Shown here: in pieces, positions 27,751-36,294 of the stretch
Numbering within the stretch: position 1 is the first letter of the stretch
Layout of the letters: each line of letters starts with the position of its first letter
Origin: Lachnoanaerobaculum gingivalis
Lineage (GTDB): Bacteria > Bacillota > Clostridia > Lachnospirales > Lachnospiraceae
Direction: 5' to 3'
Assembly: GCF_003862475.1 (NCBI RefSeq)
Contig: NZ_RRCO01000001.1
Location: 682,001 to 746,000, forward strand
Length of the DNA stretch: 64,000 nucleotides
Translations under genes and position numbers: made by a program
The notes under the pieces: generated by a model
Told to the model about the DNA's origin: nothing
The model's database searches: none
What the model saw: the letters and a program-made list of their open reading frames with translations, nothing else

Positions 27751-27770
27751 CTAATTTTGAGTAACTTAAG
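27751..27770 (-). repeat. Short Rhs core scar
   Basis: Twenty bases with the TTTTGAGTAACTTAAG block of the Rhs core, at the junction of two immunity candidates. Too short to prove descent on its own; the repeated occurrence at junctions supports it. Confidence 0.5.
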
Positions 27771-27778
27771 ATTCCTCT

Positions 27779-28795
27779 CTACCAATCAACTCCATAAAAT
27801 GTATCTCCATTTTTCCACTTATCCAATTGGATTTTATTTCCTGTCTTGCTATCTACTATGTAAAAAATTAATCTATACCCATCAGCCCAGAAAAACGGAA
27901 TGTTTCCTACCGCATAAAATACATACCTCTCATTCTGTGAAAACTTTATATATACAATATCCTGCCAAAATAAGTATTGACTATTTATATTTATCTTACT
28001 ATTTTTATCTATATCATAAATAGATATATTAGGTTTTTGATAGTATACAATCCTATTTGTATCATTAGATACATCCATGTTTCCGGTTGAGTTGCTAAAG
28101 TTCTTTCTTGAAGTAATTAATAATTCTTCATCTCCTAATGTTTCTAAATTGTTTTTATTTATGTTTGTTCTTTCAATCTTTTGGTTATAAATTTCATGGC
28201 GTGATTCTACAAATAACAAGTCTTTATCATTTCCTTCTTTAATAAAGTAACTATAATTTCCATGATCGGTTTTATATAACACCTCCATTTCCGGAGCATC
28301 GTTTTCTTTATAAAAATAGCAAATCACATCTCTACTATCTTTCCAAAAAAAAGTATATCCACCTTTATAAAATTTAGGCATATGGATATCAGTTACCCCT
28401 TGCATTTGATATTTGATGTCATCTAATCCTATACTTTTAGCACATTTATTTAATTCTTCTAAATCTACAATAGGCCTAAATAAATAGTGTCTAATATCCA
28501 ACTCAGCTATTCCCTGAAATCTATCTTCCCATATCACACCTATAATCTTTTCATAATCGTCACTATACGATAATTCATGAAATATATAATCAGAAATTTT
28601 TTCAGCTTTACTCGTCTTTACATTATATTTAAAAGTTCCTTTATCTCCACTATTAAAATCAGCTGCAAATATTATTGGTGGTTGATTAGAGGCATTTAGA
28701 ATTATCTTATAGCCGTTATATTTTTTATATCCCAAAAATACACATATAAAAGCAAAAAAACATACCACTATCTTTATTAATTTTATTCTTTTCAT
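27779..28795 (-). CDS. Membrane-anchored beta-rich protein, immunity candidate (family B, divergent copy)
   Basis: 338 residues. N-terminal anchor (about 5-22, IKIVVCFFAFICVFLGY), then the same extracytoplasmic beta-rich domain as its paralogues; the block YSDDYEKIIGVIWEDRFQGIA is retained, but the middle (about 120-250) has diverged strongly. AAGGGG precedes the ATG. Upstream lies only a Rhs core scar, so its own toxin has been lost. Divergence in the middle with conserved ends fits immunity proteins selected for a different toxin variant. Confidence 0.76.
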   Translation of the reverse strand: MKRIKLIKIVVCFFAFICVFLGYKKYNGYKIILNASNQPPIIFAADFNSGDKGTFKYNVKTSKAEKISDYIFHELSYSDDYEKIIGVIWEDRFQGIAELDIRHYLFRPIVDLEELNKCAKSIGLDDIKYQMQGVTDIHMPKFYKGGYTFFWKDSRDVICYFYKENDAPEMEVLYKTDHGNYSYFIKEGNDKDLLFVESRHEIYNQKIERTNINKNNLETLGDEELLITSRKNFSNSTGNMDVSNDTNRIVYYQKPNISIYDIDKNSKININSQYLFWQDIVYIKFSQNERYVFYAVGNIPFFWADGYRLIFYIVDSKTGNKIQLDKWKNGDTFYGVDW

Positions 28796-28810
28796 ACTAT
28801 CCCCTTAATT

Positions 28811-28925
28811 CGATGTTTCCAAGCCCGTCATAGCTGTAGCTTCTTGCTTTTCCCAAATTTGAGTAACTTAAACCAAGCCTACATGTGATATCATATTCAT
28901 AGGCTCTTACTTTTCTCTATCTTAC
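28811..28925 (-). pseudogene. Rhs core remnant (scar)
   Basis: About 115 bases matching the Rhs core stretch that codes for SYSYDGLGN, LGLSYSK and YEYDTTGR (compare 33,715-33,810), with a small deletion. Separates two family B genes. Confidence 0.78.
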
Positions 28926-28935
28926 ACATTACCAA

Positions 28936-29949
28936 CTACCAATCAATCCCATAAAACATATCTCCAGTCCTCCATTTAACCAGCTTTGTTTTATTTCCTG
29001 ATTCTATATCAACCAGATAAAAAGTTCTTCTATAAAAACTACCACCAAAAAATGGATTGTCACCTACTGTATAAAGCATATATTTTCTATCAGGTGAGAA
29101 TTTCAATTCTATAATGTTTTGATTAAATAAGCATTGATTTGTTACATGTTTCTTTTTTCTTGTATTTAAATCGTAAATGTATATTTCCGGTTCCTCATAA
29201 TATGCAATCTTGCTCATATCAACCGGCATATCCATAAGTCCATCTGAGTCAAGAAGATCCGGTAACTCTATATCTAATATCCCTACTTTATTATCTTCTC
29301 CTATATTTCTTTCAATAATAGTCCCTCTATCTTCATTCTTACTCATCAACGTTTCATCTGTTTCTAAAAACAATTTATTCTCCATATATTCTTCCTTTAT
29401 GAAATATGAATAACATAAGAATTTACCACTATTAACAATACTAATATCCCAAGTATTTTTTACAGGTTTTATATAACATATATGTGTTGAATAATAACCC
29501 CAAAAGAATGTATATCCATCTTTATAGTATTTAGGCATACGAAGCTCTGCCTCTCCTGGAATATCATACTTAATCTCCTCCAATCCTAATTGTTTAACAT
29601 ACTTATTTAAATCACTAATGTTTATAATAGTCGTGAATGTGTAATCCCTCATATCAAGTTCTGCTATGCCCTGAAACCTATCTTCCCATATCACACCGAT
29701 AATCTTTTCATAATCATCACTATAGGATAATTCCTGAAATATATAATCTGAAATTTTTTCATATTCTCCGGTTTTTATGTTGTACTTAAAAGTTCCTTTA
29801 TTTCCGTCTTCAAATTCTGCTGCAAATACTATCGGTACACTATCATCTATTTCTTTCAACATCTGATACTTGTTATACTTATTATAAAGGCAATATATAC
29901 TTCCAATTATTATCAAAAATATAAATACTTTTATTATATTTTTCTTCAT
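28936..29949 (-). CDS. Membrane-anchored beta-rich protein, immunity candidate (family B, copy 2)
   Basis: 337 residues from the ATG at 29949 (MKKNIIKVFIF) with AAGGGGAA upstream. One membrane anchor (about 6-24) and an extracytoplasmic beta-rich domain. The first 110 and last 90 residues are nearly identical to the copy at 26,271, while the middle differs, a mosaic pattern. Immediately upstream (29,962-30,030) are the last 22 codons of the toxin tip of 32,457, including its stop. So this gene was once the direct downstream partner of that toxin, as the 31,439 copy still is. Confidence 0.8.
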   Translation of the reverse strand: MKKNIIKVFIFLIIIGSIYCLYNKYNKYQMLKEIDDSVPIVFAAEFEDGNKGTFKYNIKTGEYEKISDYIFQELSYSDDYEKIIGVIWEDRFQGIAELDMRDYTFTTIINISDLNKYVKQLGLEEIKYDIPGEAELRMPKYYKDGYTFFWGYYSTHICYIKPVKNTWDISIVNSGKFLCYSYFIKEEYMENKLFLETDETLMSKNEDRGTIIERNIGEDNKVGILDIELPDLLDSDGLMDMPVDMSKIAYYEEPEIYIYDLNTRKKKHVTNQCLFNQNIIELKFSPDRKYMLYTVGDNPFFGGSFYRRTFYLVDIESGNKTKLVKWRTGDMFYGIDW

Positions 29950-29961
29950 AACAATTCCCCT

Positions 29962-30105
29962 TAATCTACTGTGATACAATCCTTGCTCTTATGTATTTCA
30001 TCCCAAACTTCTTTGAAATCACCATACTTTTCATATTCCAAATATTATTTTCTTTTTCTATATAGCAAATATCTCTTTCTATATCATTCCAAAAAAATGT
30101 GTAAC
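29962..30105 (-). pseudogene. Chimeric scar: fragment of family B gene fused to toxin tail
   Basis: Positions 30,030-30,105 match an internal piece of the family B gene (26,766-26,848) almost exactly. They are joined to the last 22 codons and stop of the toxin tip of 32,457 (KYGDFKEVWDEIHKSKDC then ITVD). The joint lies at a short AAAGTATGG-like homology. A clear product of recombination between cassettes. Confidence 0.8.
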
Positions 30106-30162
30106 TTTTGTGAGGAAAACACTTTTTCTTCTATAAAATATATATTACATCCTTTTATTTTA

Positions 30163-30642
30163 TTAAGTTCTATAAAAATCTCTATACTTTAACAAATCAT
30201 AAGTTTTTGGATTTTCAAAATCGCTTTTTTTAATATTCTTATCCTCAATAAGTATAGCTATTCCAGATATCCACATTTCATCATCATCTTCATATGCTCT
30301 CCACAGTAGTCTTTCTACATAGGGTAACAAATCATTTTTATTGTAAGACACCAATAATGAAACAGTATACTCAAATGTAGGCCAATTTGCATCTTGTAAT
30401 AGTTCTATTAAAAATGGTATATACTCTAATTTTCCAGTGTAACTCATCCTTTCTATAATATATAGAATATTGAACCATGAAAACTTACTTTTGTATCTCA
30501 AAGGATTAAAATAAGTTTCTGTATTATTTTCTTCTTTTTCTAATAATAATGCTAATTTGTCTAGTTTTTCCCCAGATATATTCTCATTAATGTAAATATT
30601 ATATTCATATTTTTTAATTAAGTTATCAATCAATTTTGACAT
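30163..30642 (-). CDS. DUF5071-like HEAT-type protein, immunity candidate
   Basis: 159 residues, cytoplasmic, no membrane segment. The centre (EYIPFLIELLQDANWPTFEYTVSLL, here LQDANWP is the mark) and the later WISGIAILIEDK stretch resemble the DUF5071 family of HEAT-like proteins found as immunity proteins in polymorphic toxin loci. It overlaps the 3' end of the toxin-tip gene at 30,626 by 17 bases, the tight coupling expected for toxin and immunity. Assigned from memory of the family; a profile search would settle it. Confidence 0.72.
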   Translation of the reverse strand: MSKLIDNLIKKYEYNIYINENISGEKLDKLALLLEKEENNTETYFNPLRYKSKFSWFNILYIIERMSYTGKLEYIPFLIELLQDANWPTFEYTVSLLVSYNKNDLLPYVERLLWRAYEDDDEMWISGIAILIEDKNIKKSDFENPKTYDLLKYRDFYRT

Positions 30643-31099
30643 TACATGGTCCTCTATTATCTCTTATAGATATTGATATTGATGCTAATGTTTTTGTTAA
30701 GTAGTATGGATTCTCTTTTGCTGTTGGCCTGCTATTAATCCATTCCATCATATCCAAAGGATTTACAGGTCTTACAGAAACATGATTTGGTTTATCTATA
30801 ACTGCCATTAATACTCCTGTTGCATTTCCATTTTCACGTCTATATATAACTGTTTCATTAGGTCTTTTTGTTGTTACTTGTTCTAATGCAATTACCCTAG
30901 CCTTTTCTTTCTCCTTTGCCGTACTATTTATATATGTACCAACTGCTACTCCTCCGGATACAACTAATGTTATACCTAGTATGCCTAATGCAACTAAATC
31001 CATTGGTCCAGGTGCAGGACTATCAGCTAAGGCAGCTGCTCCTGCCATTTCAGTTCCTGTTTTCAGTATATCAAATACTTGTGAATAGTTACTAGCCAT
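30626..31099 (-). CDS. Orphan Rhs C-terminal toxin tip
   Basis: 157 residues from MASNYSQ. The frame is open further up through the Rhs remnant (EFGEYAYNTRGQIQ, then PFGYTGYRYDRDGKTPE) to a TAA near 31,262, so this is a tip once fused to a Rhs core. A hydrophobic helix (about 33-57, MDLVALGILGITLVVSGGVAVG) precedes a C-terminal domain of about 90 residues with RENGNATGVLMAVID and SVRPVNPLDMMEWI, which I do not recognise. No convincing ribosome site. Probably silent unless recombined onto an intact core; the immunity gene behind it remains intact. Confidence 0.65.
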   Translation of the reverse strand: MASNYSQVFDILKTGTEMAGAAALADSPAPGPMDLVALGILGITLVVSGGVAVGTYINSTAKEKEKARVIALEQVTTKRPNETVIYRRENGNATGVLMAVIDKPNHVSVRPVNPLDMMEWINSRPTAKENPYYLTKTLASISISIRDNRGPCNVKID

Positions 31100-31106
31100 T
31101 TCCGGT

Positions 31107-31430
31107 GTTTTTCCGTCCCTATCATATCTGTAACCTGTATAGCCGAATGGCTGTATCTGTCCCCGTGTGTTATAAGCATATTCTCCAAACTCATCATAAC
31201 CATATATAACTTGACTTACTCCACCCTGCTCAAGAAGGCGAATTGTACTTCCAGGATGGTCTTAAGCCAGTCTTCACCATAGCCTATCTTTCTTTCATAC
31301 TCTTTTATTCTCATCTTGTTTCCAAGCCCATCATTGCTGTAGCTTCTTGCTTTTTCTAATTTTGAGTAACCTAAACCAAGCCTACATGTAGTGTCGTATT
31401 CGTAGGCTCTTACTTCTCTCTATCTTACAC
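31107..31430 (-). pseudogene. Rhs core remnant with internal deletion
   Basis: This 339-base gene-free stretch is Rhs core sequence. It runs from the GLGNR/LGLSYSK region through ILEEN, then jumps to STIRLLEQGG and on to QPFGYTGYRYD. Compared with 33,360-33,810, about 200 bases are missing, joined at a TGGAAG microhomology. Frameshifts and a TAA break the frame. Confidence 0.82.
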
Positions 31431-31438
31431 ATTACCAA

Positions 31439-32446
31439 CTACCAATCAATCCCATAAAACATATCTCCGGTCTTCCATTTAACCAATTTTGTTTTATTTC
31501 CTGATTCTATATCAACCAGATAAAAGGTTCTTCTATAAAAACCACCTCCAAAGAATGGATTGTCACCTACTGTATACAGCATATATTTCCCATCAGGTGA
31601 GAATTTCAATTCCATAATTTTTTGATTAAATAAATATTGATTTGTCAAGTGTTTCTTTTTCTCAGTATTCAAATCATAAATATATATTTCCGGTTCTTCA
31701 TAATATGTAATTTTGCTCATATCAACCGGCATATCCATAAGTCCACTTGGATAAGCGGCATCTTTTAAATCTATATCCAATATTCCCTTTTCTTCACTAC
31801 TACCAATTTTTTTTTCGATAATAGTTCCACGCCCTATCTTTTTACTAAACAACCTTTTTTCAGTTTCCAAAAATAGTAAATCTTCTTCTTTTTTTATAAA
31901 ATATGTATATCCTTGAAACCTACTGCTATTTACTATGTCCACCTTCCATTTATTATTCTCTTTTTTTATGTAAATAATATCCCCCGAATTATTCCCCCAA
32001 TAACATGTATATCCATCATTGTAATATCTTGGTACATTAAGATGCACCACTCCTGGACCATCATATTTAATCTCATCCAACCCTTTTGATTTTACTAACA
32101 CATTTAAGTTACTCATATCTATAATAGGTGTAAATGTATTATCCCTCATATCAAGTTCTGCTATGCCCTGAAACCTGTCCTCCCATATCACACCTATAAT
32201 CTTTTCATAATCATCACTATAGGATAATTCCTGAAATATATAGTCCGAAATTTTTTCATATTCTCCGGTTATTATATTGTACTTAAAAGTTCCTTTATTC
32301 CCGTCTTCAAATTCTGCTGCAAAAATTATTGGCGTACTTACATCTATTCCTTTTAACATCTGATAATTATTATATTTATTATAAAGGCAATATATACTTC
32401 CGATTATTATCAAAAATACAAGTGCTTTTATTGCTTTTTTCTTCAT
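31439..32446 (-). CDS. Membrane-anchored beta-rich protein, likely immunity of the adjacent toxin (family B, copy 1)
   Basis: 335 residues from the ATG at 32446, eight bases after AAGGGG (an ATG two codons earlier is too close). One membrane anchor (about 5-23), the remainder outside the membrane. It begins ten bases after the stop of the Rhs gene with a cysteine-peptidase-like tip, the classic position of an immunity gene. An immunity protein held outside the membrane fits a toxin that acts on the cell wall or envelope. Four related genes in the window indicate repeated capture of this immunity type. Confidence 0.82.
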   Translation of the reverse strand: MKKKAIKALVFLIIIGSIYCLYNKYNNYQMLKGIDVSTPIIFAAEFEDGNKGTFKYNIITGEYEKISDYIFQELSYSDDYEKIIGVIWEDRFQGIAELDMRDNTFTPIIDMSNLNVLVKSKGLDEIKYDGPGVVHLNVPRYYNDGYTCYWGNNSGDIIYIKKENNKWKVDIVNSSRFQGYTYFIKKEEDLLFLETEKRLFSKKIGRGTIIEKKIGSSEEKGILDIDLKDAAYPSGLMDMPVDMSKITYYEEPEIYIYDLNTEKKKHLTNQYLFNQKIMELKFSPDGKYMLYTVGDNPFFGGGFYRRTFYLVDIESGNKTKLVKWKTGDMFYGIDW

Positions 32447-32456
32447 AGCCATCCCC

Positions 32457-34763
32457 TTAATCTACTGTAGTACAATCCTTGCTCTTATGGATTTCATCCC
32501 AAACTTCTTTTAAATCACCATACTTTGCGTTTGAATATATCCACACCTTTGCATCTATTTTCCTTGTCATGTACATATATATCATATTCGGTGCTATATG
32601 ACCTCCGGTATCTATTGTTATTCCTCCTGCTTGTATCCATCTTCTGGCATTCTGATCACAATTATTTAAAAATAATTTATAATCTTTTCTATCATGTCCG
32701 TCTCCATTTGTGTTTAAGATTGTTTCTTTTGCAGCAGCGGCTATTGCTTTTCCTGAATCATCTGTTATTGGAAAGTAAACACCTCTGTTGTATGTATCTA
32801 TCTTATTAATATTTCTTTCTTTAATATCAAAATCATACTCCCTACTGTACTCACCCGCATTCACAATACTTCCCACATCTACTCCGTATGCATAATTCAC
32901 ATTTGCATCATTATAGCCCAATATGACAGTATGTACCTTATCGTAACTACCCACAAAACTATATAAATCCCCTGTGTCGTCACTCCTAAGCAACATCATT
33001 GCTGCATGTCCAAAGCCATTGGCACCTGATTCGATGTTTAAATAAAATACTCCCACATATGGAGCTCCACTCTCATTTTGTAAAGCATCGTTTTCTGCAT
33101 ATTTCCTTGGTTTTGGCGGATTGGCATTTGACGGATTAGCCAATGGAACTCTAGGCTTCTTTCCATCATAATCCACCAATCCAAACGGATTCCCATAACA
33201 GTACCCATACTGATCCAGGCTAAATGGCTGTTCTATACTTCCCTTTATCCAATCCTCTCCGGCAAACCTGCCAACTCCCGGTACATATTCTCTTGCCTGT
33301 GCAAAGTAGGTATCGGCTACATTATCATATCTATAGCCTGTATAACCGAATGGCTGTATCTGTCCCTGTGTGTTATAAGTATCTTCTCCAAACTCATCAT
33401 AACCATATACAGCTTGACTTTCTCCACCCTGCTCAAGAAGGCGAATTGTGCTTCCAATCTCATCCTGTAGATAGGTAAACTCTTTTTCCCCTTCTTTCAT
33501 ATATGCAACATTAAAGTCCCAAATATAGCTTTGTATTGCCTGACTGCCTCTTTTTATGGTTTTATTTTGCAAAAGATTGTGATATGCCCTTGTTCTGTCA
33601 AGTATATAACTTTCTTCATATGACGGTGTCAGTTCTGACAAGTTTTCTTCCAGGATGGCCTTAAGCCCGTCTTCCCCATAGCCTATATTTCTTTCATACT
33701 CTTTTATTCCCATCCTGTTTCCAAGCCCGTCATAGCTGTAGCTTCTTGCTTTTCCTGATTTCGAGTAACTTAAACCAAGCCTACCTGTAGTGTCGTATTC
33801 GTAGGCTCTTACTCTCTTCCCTCTATCTGTTATTCCGATAAGATTTCCTCTTTTATCGTATTCGTATGTCTTATTTCCCTGTAATCCTCCCTCTTTTATA
33901 AGTCTGTCCAAGGCATCATAAGTATATCTTATCTCTAAATCATTACCACTTTTTAGTGATTCCCTGTTTCCATAGGCATCATAGGTATACTTACTTACAA
34001 GTCTGTCTCCTCTTTTTACTTCTATAAGTCTGCTTAGGGCATCATAACTGTAATAAAAGGTGGCTGAATCATCCCATAGTTTATGTATTATCTTTTCTTT
34101 ATTATCATTTTCCTTTATTCCCTTCGAGTTTACATCCCTATGTCTTGCAATCTTTGTTTTATTCCCTAAAAGATCATAATCATAGGCATACTCTTCAAGC
34201 TTTACATTATTCTTTAAATGACAAAGACCGCTTAATAGTCCTCTTTCATTATATTCATAGATACTGCTTACTTCCTCAGACATATCCTTTCTGATAAGTC
34301 TTCCCTCTTTATCATAAGTATAATCCACTCTTTTATTTCCTGAGGTAAGGCTTGTCAGTCTTAAATATTTATCATATTCATATGATACACTGCTTCCGTC
34401 AGGATATAATGTCTTTAATCTCTCACCATTCTTTCCGTATCTATAGCTGACTTCTTCACCGTTATAATCCACTACCTTTGTGGTTCTGCCAAACTTATCA
34501 CTCTCTATATTTATAAAACCGAGTGCATCCTTTACCTGGCTTAACTCTCTTAGGCTGTTATAGGCGTAATCTACACTTTTCCCGTCATTATATATAATAC
34601 TTTTGATATCTCCGGCTTCTGTGTAGGAATAGGCGGTATTATAACCTTCTCTATCTTTCTTTTCTGTCACTCTTCCTAAAAGTTTATATGAAAATATAAT
34701 GAATACCCACATCAATTCAAATATTCTTAAATGCTCTACTTCACCTTCATATTTGATGTCCAA
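32457..34763 (-). CDS. N-terminally truncated Rhs protein with cysteine-peptidase-like tip
   Basis: Up to 768 residues. From about residue 28 it is nearly identical to the second half of the 1715-residue Rhs protein (YD repeats, ending QYGYCYGNPFGLVDYDG, about 505-524). The tip from about residue 525 is unrelated to the tip of the big Rhs: it has GFGHAAMML (His about 576) and LFLNNCDQNARRW (Cys about 692). A His before a Cys in these settings is typical of permuted papain-fold/NlpC-P60-like enzymes, so a peptidase or amidase acting on the wall is a reasonable guess. The 5' end is fused to the end of another immunity gene and has no clear ribosome site. Likely a silent or donor cassette. Confidence 0.78.
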   Translation of the reverse strand: MDIKYEGEVEHLRIFELMWVFIIFSYKLLGRVTEKKDREGYNTAYSYTEAGDIKSIIYNDGKSVDYAYNSLRELSQVKDALGFINIESDKFGRTTKVVDYNGEEVSYRYGKNGERLKTLYPDGSSVSYEYDKYLRLTSLTSGNKRVDYTYDKEGRLIRKDMSEEVSSIYEYNERGLLSGLCHLKNNVKLEEYAYDYDLLGNKTKIARHRDVNSKGIKENDNKEKIIHKLWDDSATFYYSYDALSRLIEVKRGDRLVSKYTYDAYGNRESLKSGNDLEIRYTYDALDRLIKEGGLQGNKTYEYDKRGNLIGITDRGKRVRAYEYDTTGRLGLSYSKSGKARSYSYDGLGNRMGIKEYERNIGYGEDGLKAILEENLSELTPSYEESYILDRTRAYHNLLQNKTIKRGSQAIQSYIWDFNVAYMKEGEKEFTYLQDEIGSTIRLLEQGGESQAVYGYDEFGEDTYNTQGQIQPFGYTGYRYDNVADTYFAQAREYVPGVGRFAGEDWIKGSIEQPFSLDQYGYCYGNPFGLVDYDGKKPRVPLANPSNANPPKPRKYAENDALQNESGAPYVGVFYLNIESGANGFGHAAMMLLRSDDTGDLYSFVGSYDKVHTVILGYNDANVNYAYGVDVGSIVNAGEYSREYDFDIKERNINKIDTYNRGVYFPITDDSGKAIAAAAKETILNTNGDGHDRKDYKLFLNNCDQNARRWIQAGGITIDTGGHIAPNMIYMYMTRKIDAKVWIYSNAKYGDLKEVWDEIHKSKDCTTVD

Positions 34764-35518
34764 AAATACAGTGGTTTTCCATTCTTATCTACTATGATAT
34801 ATGCCCTTTTATTACCATGTAATGAATATATGTTACTTCTATACCACCCCTTTTCACTAATATAATATGAGTAGATTTCCCAACTTTCTTTATCTAAGTA
34901 ATCTTGTTCATCACTTGTGTTTTTTAAATAACTCATAACGTATCTGTACGCCAGATCATCTACTGTATCATATCTAACATGCTGTATTCCACTATATCCA
35001 AACTTACATAATGTACTGTTTTTAACAAAGGCATCTTTTCCAATAGGTTCGTCACTTAGCACCTCAAAAGAAATTATATAATGTGAATTTTTTAAATATT
35101 CATATTCAAACTCCATATTTTCTTTCATATTCCCAATATTTGGTGCAACGTAGTAATGTGTATTTCCTATTACAACCGCATTAACACCTTTTTCATATGA
35201 ATACATTTTATCTACAATACCTATAGATTTTATTACTGACATTTCTTTCAAATCTTTTTTTAAATCAACTGTCCGTTTTAAGTGCTTTATCATCGGCATA
35301 ATAATTGATAGACATATAATAGCAGACATACCTATAGAAAATAAAAAGGACATCGTTAACCTGATTTTCTTTATATATTCTTTTTCTTTCAATTTTTGTC
35401 TTCTAACCACACAAATACATGCCACTATTATCAATGCAATAACTACAACAATATCACAAAAAAAATTTGTATTTAATATACTATTTCTCTCTATTAAAAA
35501 ATTTATATTTTCTTTCAT
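34736..35518 (-). CDS. Membrane protein, immunity candidate for the orphan tip at 35,553
   Basis: 260 residues. Two membrane segments (about 18-38 and 53-74), then a domain of about 180 residues outside or inside the membrane. AGGTG lies about nine bases before the ATG. It starts 34 bases after the orphan toxin tip at 35,553 and overlaps the truncated Rhs frame by 28 bases, where recombination joined the two. Not recognised as a known family; assigned as immunity from position only. Confidence 0.65.
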   Translation of the reverse strand: MKENINFLIERNSILNTNFFCDIVVVIALIIVACICVVRRQKLKEKEYIKKIRLTMSFLFSIGMSAIICLSIIMPMIKHLKRTVDLKKDLKEMSVIKSIGIVDKMYSYEKGVNAVVIGNTHYYVAPNIGNMKENMEFEYEYLKNSHYIISFEVLSDEPIGKDAFVKNSTLCKFGYSGIQHVRYDTVDDLAYRYVMSYLKNTSDEQDYLDKESWEIYSYYISEKGWYRSNIYSLHGNKRAYIIVDKNGKPLYFWTSNMKVK

Positions 35519-35552
35519 TATAAAACACCTACAAAAAATATTATAGCCTTAC

Positions 35553-35942
35553 TTAATATACCTGTGTACAATAAGGATTACTTTTTTGCGGAACATCTCC
35601 TGTATCATGGAAATAACTACCATGAATCCAATTTTGAGTATCTAACTCATAATAAGTTTTGCTATATCCCAAACTCATCTGAAACTTTGAAATAGCTAAC
35701 TTCGAAACAGATGTAACCTTTTCTCCTGTTCTTGCACTAACTCCTGTTGCTGTAATTTTTCCACCTTTTAATATATTATATGTATATAGTGCATCGAATT
35801 CTCCTTTAAAATCTACAGGTTCATAAACATTACGTACAACCCCAAGTGATATAGTCGTATCAACTACCGGATTTCCATAGCTAATATTAGCTGCAAATCC
35901 CCCATAATCATATCTGTAACCGGTATACCCGAATGGCTGCAA
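35553..35942 (-). CDS. Orphan Rhs C-terminal toxin tip
   Basis: About 129 codons. It begins in the conserved Rhs junction QPFGYTGYRYD and then carries a tip of about 115 residues (GGFAANISYGNPVVDTTI, then an ITATGVSARTGEKV stretch and NWIHGSYFHDTGDVP) that is found nowhere else in the window. The first codon shown is part of the Rhs core, so there is no real start; the piece looks like a displaced tip available for recombination. Toxin activity not recognisable. Confidence 0.55.
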   Translation of the reverse strand: MQPFGYTGYRYDYGGFAANISYGNPVVDTTISLGVVRNVYEPVDFKGEFDALYTYNILKGGKITATGVSARTGEKVTSVSKLAISKFQMSLGYSKTYYELDTQNWIHGSYFHDTGDVPQKSNPYCTQVY

Positions 35943-36260
35943 ATGTCCCTGTGTGCCATAGGTATCCTCTTCATATTCTTTAAAGCCTATCCTGTTTCCA
36001 AGCCCGTCATAGCTGTAGCTTCTTGCTTTTCCTGATTTTGAGTAAATTAAGCCAAGCCTACCTGTGATATCATATTTTTAGGCTCTTACTCTCTTTCCTC
36101 TATCGCTTATGCCGATAAGATTTCCTCTTTTATCGTATTCATATGCCCAATTTCTCCAAATACCATAGGCATACTTCTCAAGCTTTACACCTTCCTTTAA
36201 ATTGCAAAGTCCGATTAATAGTACTCTTTTATTATATCAATAGATATTACATACCTCATT
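35943..36260 (-). pseudogene. Rhs core remnant, degenerate
   Basis: This roughly 350-base stretch between genes is degraded Rhs core. Segments for GLGNRIGFKEYEE, LGLIYSKSG, YEYDKRGNLIG and LKEGVKLEKYAYG can be followed on the minus strand, with deletions, frameshifts and a stop. The last part (36,208-36,260) recurs at 37,172-37,230 and 38,136-38,194. Confidence 0.8.
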
Positions 36261-36294
36261 GAAATATACTATCTATACTACATTATCCTTAGGT

